9,627 nt of DNA from Trueperaceae bacterium (GTDB taxonomy: Bacteria; Deinococcota; Deinococci; Deinococcales; Trueperaceae): contig JARGGE010000078.1 of assembly GCA_029210865.1 (NCBI GenBank), positions 1-9,627 on the forward strand, read 5' to 3'. The translations under genes and the position numbers were made by a program. Numbering within the stretch: position 1 is the stretch's first letter; every line of letters begins with the position of its first letter. The notes beneath the pieces are model-generated. The model was not told the origin of the DNA and searched no databases. It was given only the letters and a program-made list of their open reading frames with translations. Below, in pieces: positions 6,393 to 9,627 of the stretch.

Positions 6393-6423
6393 CTCACCCG
6401 CTCGGGTGACGCCGGGTCACCCG
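6393..6423. promoter_or_regulatory. Three alternating GTCACCCG-type octamers upstream of the DUF4342 operon
   Basis: CTCACCCG (6393-6400), its reverse complement CGGGTGAC (6403-6410) and GTCACCCG (6416-6423) lie in a 31-base block. The first two form the 7+2+7 palindrome TCACCCG-CT-CGGGTGA, and the last forms CGGGT-C-ACCCG. The block ends nine bases before a TANNNT -10 box (6433-6438), in the position of an activator or repressor site overlapping the -35 region. It could instead belong to a terminator of the preceding gene, but repetition of the same unit favours protein binding. Confidence 0.5.
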
Positions 6424-6432
6424 TGGCCGCCC

Positions 6433-6438
6433 TACGCT
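6433..6438 (+). promoter_or_regulatory. -10 box (TACGCT) of the DUF4342 operon
   Basis: TACGCT fits the TANNNT pattern and lies 59 bases before the ATG. The expected -35 position falls inside the octamer block. The leader carries an excellent Shine-Dalgarno, AAGGAGGT (6485-6492), five bases from the ATG at 6498. Confidence 0.45.
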
Positions 6439-6497
6439 GACCTCATCGGAACGGACGCGGCCAGCGCGCCGCCGCCGCGCCGCGAAGGAGGTCGACC

Positions 6498-6896
6498 ATG
6501 AACGAACCCCGTCCCGAAGGGACCCCGCCCACGGGCGAACGCTCGGTCCGCGAGGAGTTCCGCGTCTCGGGCGAGGCGGTCGTCGCCAAGGTCAAGGAGC
6601 TGGTGCGCGAGGGCAACGTCCGGCGCATCTCGATCAAGAACGACGACGGCCGCACGTTGCTCGAGATCCCCCTGACGATCGGCGTGATCGGGACCGTGCT
6701 CCTGCCGGTCTGGGCGGCCCTCGGCGCCATGGCGGCGCTCGTCGCCAACCTCACGATCGCCGTCGAGCGCAGCGAACCGCGGTCGCCGGCCGAGCCCGCC
6801 GCCAGCCCCACCGACCCGGCCGCCACCCCCGACCTTTCGCCGTCGGCGCCCGCGAGCGTCGACCCCGCCGCTGACCCCATGGAGGACCGCGCATGA
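6498..6896 (+). CDS. DUF4342 domain membrane protein
   Basis: A 132-aa protein with a recognisable DUF4342 core: FRVSGEAVVAKVKELVREGN (21-40), VRRISIKNDDGRTLLEIPLT (41-60), a hydrophobic stretch (about 61-83) and a final TIAVER strand (86-91). The hydrophobic stretch probably sits in or on the membrane. Many Firmicutes members carry a UBA-like helical domain before this core; here there is only a short polar leader of about 18 residues. A Pro/Ala/Ser/Asp-rich, probably disordered tail of about 40 residues follows the core. The function of the family is not established, and a link with envelope stress is only a guess. It is the first gene of a two-gene operon; its stop overlaps the next start as ATGA. 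The Shine-Dalgarno AAGGAGGT is the best in the window, suggesting strong translation. Confidence 0.85.
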   Translation: MNEPRPEGTPPTGERSVREEFRVSGEAVVAKVKELVREGNVRRISIKNDDGRTLLEIPLTIGVIGTVLLPVWAALGAMAALVANLTIAVERSEPRSPAEPAASPTDPAATPDLSPSAPASVDPAADPMEDRA

Positions 6897-7180
6897 CCGA
6901 GACCCTGCCCCCCAACGGCCCCCAGCGCGCCCACGACGCCGCCCGGCCCAGCGGTCAAGGGGGCATCGGCGCCGCGATCCGGCGCGGCTGGCGCGCCCTG
7001 ACGATCCGCACGCTCGTCGCCCGCAAGAACGGGCGCGACCGGATGCGCGTCCCGCTCTCCATCGCCGCGATCGTCGCGGTCGCGCTGCTGTGGTGGAGCT
7101 GGCCGCTGGCCCTGATCGCGCTGGCCATCGCGCTCGTCGCGCGGGTCGAGTTCGTGGTCGTGCGCGAGGGCGACGCCTGA
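6893..7180 (+). CDS. Small membrane protein resembling the DUF4342 core
   Basis: A 95-aa protein translated from an ATGA overlap with the DUF4342 gene, so production of the two is likely coupled. Residues 1-25 are polar. A basic segment AIRRGWRALTIRTLVARKNG (28-47) leads into RVPLSIAAIVAVALLWWSWP (52-71) and LALIALAIALVARVEFVVVRE (72-92). That is one long or two closely packed membrane segments ending in a short strand. The layout mirrors the upstream protein: NGRDRMRVPLSI aligns without gaps to DGRTLLEIPLTI, both have ALVA at residues 80-83, and both close with a short V/I-rich strand ending in Glu/Arg. I infer a diverged copy that may pair with the first protein. I do not recognise a named family for it. 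Confidence 0.75.
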   Translation: MTETLPPNGPQRAHDAARPSGQGGIGAAIRRGWRALTIRTLVARKNGRDRMRVPLSIAAIVAVALLWWSWPLALIALAIALVARVEFVVVREGDA

Positions 7181-7218
7181 GCCTGTGCTCGGCGGCGACC
7201 TGCCGCCGCGGTGCGAAC

Positions 7219-7256
7219 CGCGGGGCGCCCCGGCCGATCGGCCGGGGCGCCCCGCG
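7219..7256. terminator. 38-bp perfect palindrome, probable bidirectional terminator
   Basis: Bases 7219-7256 are a perfect palindrome centred on the GATC at 7236-7239 with no unpaired base except the minimal loop. As RNA it forms a very stable GC hairpin of up to 17 bp. It begins 38 bases after the DUF4342 operon ends and faces the minus-strand gene from the other side. No T-tract follows on either strand, so it would act as a hairpin-only terminator or as an mRNA 3'-end stabiliser. Confidence 0.7.
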
Positions 7257-7463
7257 CCGTCGGAAGACGATGCCGAGCACCTGACGGATGAGGCCGGTGA
7301 CCCCCAACAAGAAGACGAGCGTTCCGATCGACGTGAGGATCACGCCCACGAAGACCGTCTCGACCGCGGTGGGCGACGCGACCTCGGCAGCCTGCGCGCC
7401 GCGGCCCCGGTACAAGTGGACGATCCGGTAGGTCGCCGCACCGAGCGTTCGCACGGCGTTCAC
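7257..7463 (-). CDS. Putative small membrane protein with no stop codon before the terminator hairpin
   Basis: The GTG at 7463 has a good Shine-Dalgarno (AGGAG, seven bases upstream), and an in-frame TGA lies nine codons upstream, fixing the start. The first 70 residues look truly coding: MNAVRTLGAATYRIVHLYRG, then a hydrophobic segment (TVFVGVILTSIGTLVFLLGV, about 36-55) and GLIRQVLGIVFRRR. The content of Ile, Phe, Thr and Leu is unlike the Arg/Pro-rich shadow frames of this GC-rich region. The frame then runs through the palindrome (RGAPRPIGRGAPR) and stays open antisense across the DUF4342 operon to about 6432. No stop occurs in any minus frame between 7265 and 7171. The end given here is where coding-like sequence fades, not a stop. 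It may be a gene eroded by the inserted palindrome, or one whose transcript ends without a stop. The family is unknown. Confidence 0.45.
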
Positions 7464-7474
7464 GAAGACGCTCC

Positions 7475-7480
7475 TATCCT
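7475..7480 (+). promoter_or_regulatory. Possible -10 box (TATCCT) of the secreted-protein gene
   Basis: TATCCT matches TANNNT 42 bases before the ATG at 7523, leaving a leader of about 35 bases with AAGGGA (7510-7515) as Shine-Dalgarno. No -35 match is seen at 16-18 bases. The hexamer sits in the 59-base gap shared with the divergent minus-strand gene. Confidence 0.35.
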
Positions 7481-7522
7481 TCCCTCAGCTCCGAACGCGA
7501 TGGAGCACGAAGGGACCCCACC

Positions 7523-8152
7523 ATGAACCGCAAACTGATCATCGTCACCGCCGCCGCCCTCCTCCTCGGACTCGCGCTGGCCCAGGGCCACCGCTTCGCC
7601 GACACCGCCCCCCGCGGCGCCGCGCCCGGCGCCCAGGTCCAGCAGGTCCGCGGACCAGCGTTCGCCCAGCCCGGGGCCCCGGCGTACGGCCCGCAAGCCC
7701 GCTGGGCCGACATGGCCGCGCGGCAGCAGACCGCCCAGCAGTGGCGCACCCAGGTGGGCCTGCAGGGCGCCGTCGACGGCGTGATCGCCGAGCAGCTCGG
7801 ACTGACCCAGGAAGAGCTGATCGCAGCCAAGGCGGCCGGCGCGTCGATCGCCGACCTCGCCGCCGAGAAGGGCATCGAGATCGCCGACCTCGAAGCGGCC
7901 TTCGCCGCCGCCCGCGCCGAAGCGATTGAGGCCCTCCTGACCGAAGGAGCGATCACCGAGCTGCAGGCCGAGCAGATGGCCGAGCGTGGCACCGAGGCCT
8001 TCGCCAGCCTGATCGCCCGCGAAGGGTGCGCGGGCGGCCTGGCCGTCGGCGGCGAACCGCTGTACGCGAACCGCACCGAGACCGCGCGCGGCCCGCTGGG
8101 CGGCGCCGGGTACGCGAACCGCGCGCCGCGCGGCCCGGGCGCCCGCTGGTAG
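7523..8152 (+). CDS. Secreted helical protein with degenerate-HTH-like repeats, unknown function
   Basis: A 209-aa protein with a clear signal peptide (residues 1-20, ending LALA before Gln21). After a Gln/Ala/Pro-rich linker (about 22-75) comes a helical core: AVDGVIAEQLGLTQEELIAA (83-102), AGASIADLAAEKGIEIADLE (105-124), then ARAEAIEALLTEGAITELQA (130-149). This is the 'lGlt.eeL…GkSiadlA.ekGv…L…al…GklT..qAd' pattern seen in secreted YckD/DUF2680-like proteins of Gram-positive and Deinococcus-type bacteria, whose role is unclear. The C-terminal 35 residues are Gly/Arg-rich and carry a duplicated YANR…RGP motif, plausibly disordered. A single Cys169 is present. The gene precedes a two-component system but is separated from it by terminator-like hairpins and a new promoter, so a sensory or adaptor role is only a suggestion. 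Start chosen: ATG at 7523 with AAGGGA seven bases upstream. Confidence 0.82.
   Translation: MNRKLIIVTAAALLLGLALAQGHRFADTAPRGAAPGAQVQQVRGPAFAQPGAPAYGPQARWADMAARQQTAQQWRTQVGLQGAVDGVIAEQLGLTQEELIAAKAAGASIADLAAEKGIEIADLEAAFAAARAEAIEALLTEGAITELQAEQMAERGTEAFASLIAREGCAGGLAVGGEPLYANRTETARGPLGGAGYANRAPRGPGARW
8062..8122 (+). repeat. Pair of 13-base direct repeats in the 3' end of the secreted-protein gene
   Basis: GTACGCGAACCGC occurs at 8062-8074 and 8110-8122, 48 bases (16 codons) apart and in the same frame, each followed shortly by CGCGCGGCCCG. It encodes the repeated YANR…RGP motif and looks like a small in-frame duplication in the low-complexity tail. Confidence 0.7.
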
Positions 8153-8163
8153 TCCCCGCGCCG

Positions 8164-8180
8164 CAGCGGCGCCCCCGCTG
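8164..8180 (+). terminator. First hairpin after the secreted-protein gene
   Basis: CAGCGG-CGCCC-CCGCTG is a 6-bp perfect stem with a 5-base loop, starting 12 bases after the stop codon. There is no T-tract. It forms a tandem with the larger hairpin downstream. Confidence 0.4.
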
Positions 8181-8200
8181 GACCCCCTGGATCGTGTGGT

Positions 8201-8232
8201 CGTGGCGTCCGGACCCCGGTCCGGACGCCACG
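8201..8232 (+). terminator. Strong 15-bp hairpin between the secreted-protein gene and the response regulator
   Basis: CGTGGCGTCCGGACC (8201-8215) pairs perfectly with GGTCCGGACGCCACG (8218-8232) across two bases. It lies 49 bases behind the stop codon and 19 bases before the next -10 box. This is where a terminator for the upstream gene is expected. No T-run follows, as often in very GC-rich genomes. Because it is palindromic and close to a promoter, an operator role cannot be excluded. Confidence 0.65.
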
Positions 8233-8250
8233 CCTCGGTCGGCCGCCCCA

Positions 8251-8270
8251 TACAGTAGGGCGACGAGGAG
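8251..8270 (+). promoter_or_regulatory. -10 box (TACAGT) and Shine-Dalgarno of the two-component operon
   Basis: TACAGT (8251-8256) fits TANNNT, and GAGGAG (8265-8270) lies eight bases before the ATG at 8279. The predicted leader is about 16 bases. A -35 consensus is not visible. Confidence 0.45.
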
Positions 8271-8278
8271 ATCCCCGC

Positions 8279-8947
8279 ATGGCAGGCGAACGCATCCTGA
8301 TCGTCGAAGACGAGCCGCGCATCGCGGAGGTGCTCGAGCGCTACCTGCGCGCCGACGGCTTCCGGGTGGAGCGCGCGGGCGACGGCCACCGGGCGCTCGA
8401 GCTGTGGCGGGCGGCCAACCCCGACCTCATCCTGCTCGACCTCATGCTCCCCGGTCTGGACGGCCTGGAGGTCGCGCGCCAGGTCCGGCGCACGTCGAGC
8501 GTGCCCATCGTCATGGTGACCGCCAAGGTCGAGGAGGTCGACCGGCTGGTGGGGCTCGAGCTCGGCGCCGACGACTACGTGCTCAAGCCCTTCAGCCCGC
8601 GCGAGGTGGTGGCGCGGGTGAAGGCCGTCCTGCGCCGCGCCGGCGGCCACGTCCGCGCGCCGGTCCACCACACGGTCGGGGCACTGGCCATCGACCTCGA
8701 CGCCTTCGAGGCGCGCTGCGGCGGGACCCGGCTCGACCTGAGCCCCGCCCAGCTGCGCCTGCTGGCGACCCTCGCGGCCGAGCCGGGCCGGGCCTTCCGG
8801 CGCGCGGAGCTGCTCGAAGGGGGCACCGACGGCTTCGCCGACGAGCGGACCGTCGACGCCCACGTGAAGAACCTGCGGCGCCGGCTGGGCGACTGCGCCG
8901 ACCTCCTCGAGACCGTGCGCGGGGTCGGGTACCGCCTGCGGCCGTGA
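8279..8947 (+). CDS. OmpR-family response regulator
   Basis: A 222-aa two-domain regulator of normal length. The receiver domain (5-117) has the acidic pocket Glu10/Asp11, phosphoacceptor Asp54 in LILLDLMLPGLDG, Thr81 in VMVTAKVEEVDRL, and Lys103 in DDYVLKPFSPREV. The C-terminal winged helix (about 129-222) runs from LDLSPAQLRLLATLAAEPGR through DERTVDAHVKNLRRRLGD to TVRGVGYRLRP, the standard OmpR/PhoB DNA-recognition and wing elements. Its sequence style (EEVDRLVGLELGADDYVLKPFSPREVVARVKAVLRR) is closest to the BaeR/PhoB-like group by eye. It is first in an operon: its TGA overlaps the GTG start of the sensor kinase (GTGA), showing the two are a pair. The target genes are unknown; the secreted-protein gene next door is one candidate. 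Confidence 0.95.
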   Translation: MAGERILIVEDEPRIAEVLERYLRADGFRVERAGDGHRALELWRAANPDLILLDLMLPGLDGLEVARQVRRTSSVPIVMVTAKVEEVDRLVGLELGADDYVLKPFSPREVVARVKAVLRRAGGHVRAPVHHTVGALAIDLDAFEARCGGTRLDLSPAQLRLLATLAAEPGRAFRRAELLEGGTDGFADERTVDAHVKNLRRRLGDCADLLETVRGVGYRLRP

Positions 8948-9627
8948 CGCTCGCGGTTCGGCTCGTGCTGGCCGTCGTGCTCACGGCGGTCTTCTCGGTC
9001 ACGGTCACCGGGTACCTGAGCATGCAGGCCGCCAGTGAGCCGGTGGCGCGGGCGTTCGGGATGCCCGACGCGCGCGGCCAGAGGCCGGGGGCGACCGCGC
9101 GGCCGATGGCGGGCGCCGCGGCGGCCTCGCGGCAGCTGCTCTCCGAGCTGCGCACCGCGACGTGGCGCGCGGCCGCGATCGCGCTGGCGGCCGCGGCGGT
9201 CGCCGGCGGATGGATCGCCTCGCGCGCCAGCCGCCCGCTCGAACGGCTCGCCGACGTCACCCGACGCTACGGCGCCGGGGCGCGCGACGCCCGCGCGGCG
9301 CCGTCGGGGCCGAGCGAGGTGGTCGCGCTCGCGCGGGCCTTCAACGACCTGGCCGACCGCCTCCAAGAGGAGGAAGGGCAGCGCCGACGCTTCACCAGCG
9401 ACGTCGCGCACGAGCTCCGAACGCCGCTGACGGTGCTCAAGAGCGAGCTCGAGGCGATCGAGGACGGCCTGATGGAGGCCGACCCGGCGACGGTGGCGCA
9501 GCTGCTGCAACAGGTCGACCTGCTGGCGCGCCTGGTGCAGGACCTGCGCACCTTGGCCTCGGCCGAGTCGGGGGAGATGGAGCTCGAACGCGCCTCGTTC
9601 GACCTGGGAGGGCTCGTGGCCTCGGCG
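8944..9627 (+). CDS. Sensor histidine kinase, 5' part
   Basis: The gene starts at the GTG of the GTGA overlap with the response regulator; 228 residues are visible and the frame is open at the right edge. Visible order: TM1 (about 4-25, VRLVLAVVLTAVFSVTVTGY), a short extracytoplasmic loop of about 50 residues rich in Ala/Arg, TM2 (about 74-93), a HAMP-like linker (about 91-144, with RPLERLADVTRR and FNDLADRLQEEE), then the HisKA dimerisation domain. The phosphorylated His156 lies in FTSDVAHELRTPLTVLKSEL, followed by the long helix to LARLVQDLRTLASAESGEM. The ATP-binding domain lies beyond the window. The small sensor loop suggests detection of membrane state or an interacting envelope protein rather than a dedicated ligand pocket; this is inference. 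It is the partner of the regulator just upstream. Confidence 0.93.
   Translation, partial: MTLAVRLVLAVVLTAVFSVTVTGYLSMQAASEPVARAFGMPDARGQRPGATARPMAGAAAASRQLLSELRTATWRAAAIALAAAAVAGGWIASRASRPLERLADVTRRYGAGARDARAAPSGPSEVVALARAFNDLADRLQEEEGQRRRFTSDVAHELRTPLTVLKSELEAIEDGLMEADPATVAQLLQQVDLLARLVQDLRTLASAESGEMELERASFDLGGLVASA

Noticed and set aside
6432..7218. Continuation of the small minus-strand membrane-protein ORF to a 343-residue protein.
   Set aside because: Beyond the palindrome the translation is low-complexity Arg/Ala/Gly antisense of two well-supported genes. Only the first 70 residues look coding.
1..9627. Search for tRNA/rRNA genes, insertion sequences, CRISPR arrays, attachment sites and phage or defence genes.
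   Set aside because: No matching sequence patterns, regular repeats or recognisable transposase, integrase or nuclease motifs were seen on either strand.

Overview
The window is a GC-rich (about 70% by eye), densely packed stretch of bacterial chromosome. No RNA gene, mobile element, CRISPR array or phage gene was seen. Secreted proteins with signal peptides ending in Ala-Gln (…AAAQ, …ALAQ), TANNNT -10 boxes, a probable leaderless gene and the gene set would fit Deinococcota of the Truepera type. No lineage marker is present, so an actinobacterium or another GC-rich lineage cannot be excluded.

Layout, left to right. (1) The C-terminal part of a bacterial eRF1-like (baeRF) protein on + meets a diacylglycerol-kinase-family lipid kinase on - tail to tail, with an 11-base overlap. 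(2) Divergent from the kinase is a PRPP-binding phosphoribosyltransferase-like gene, probably leaderless. (3) On - are full-length glucose-6-phosphate isomerase (pgi, 546 aa) and, 24 bases behind it, a small secreted protein of unknown function. (4) Divergent from pgi is a DUF302 gene whose promoter holds a perfect ATACCC-N5-GGGTAT inverted repeat, possibly a CsoR/CstR-type operator. (5) Next is a short MalT-like regulator: the ATPase and LuxR-type HTH are intact, but the usual long TPR region is missing. (6) It is followed by a promoter region with three alternating copies of a GTCACCCG-type octamer, then a two-gene operon: a DUF4342 membrane protein and, ATGA-coupled, a 95-aa protein that looks like a diverged copy of the same membrane core. 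(7) A 38-bp perfect palindrome separates this operon from a small membrane-protein gene on - that has no stop codon before the palindrome. (8) Last on + are a secreted helical protein, a strong terminator hairpin, and an OmpR-type response regulator coupled by GTGA overlap to a sensor kinase cut by the window end.

How the genes work together: the cassettes look mostly independent. The central metabolic enzyme (pgi) and the housekeeping-like genes are interleaved with envelope- or stress-type modules: DUF302, the DUF4342 pair with the TPR-less regulator upstream, and the secreted protein with a two-component system. No large undescribed multigene system is evident. The most noteworthy items are the DUF302 operator, the TPR-less MalT-like protein, the octamer array, the paired DUF4342-like proteins and the stop-less minus-strand ORF.
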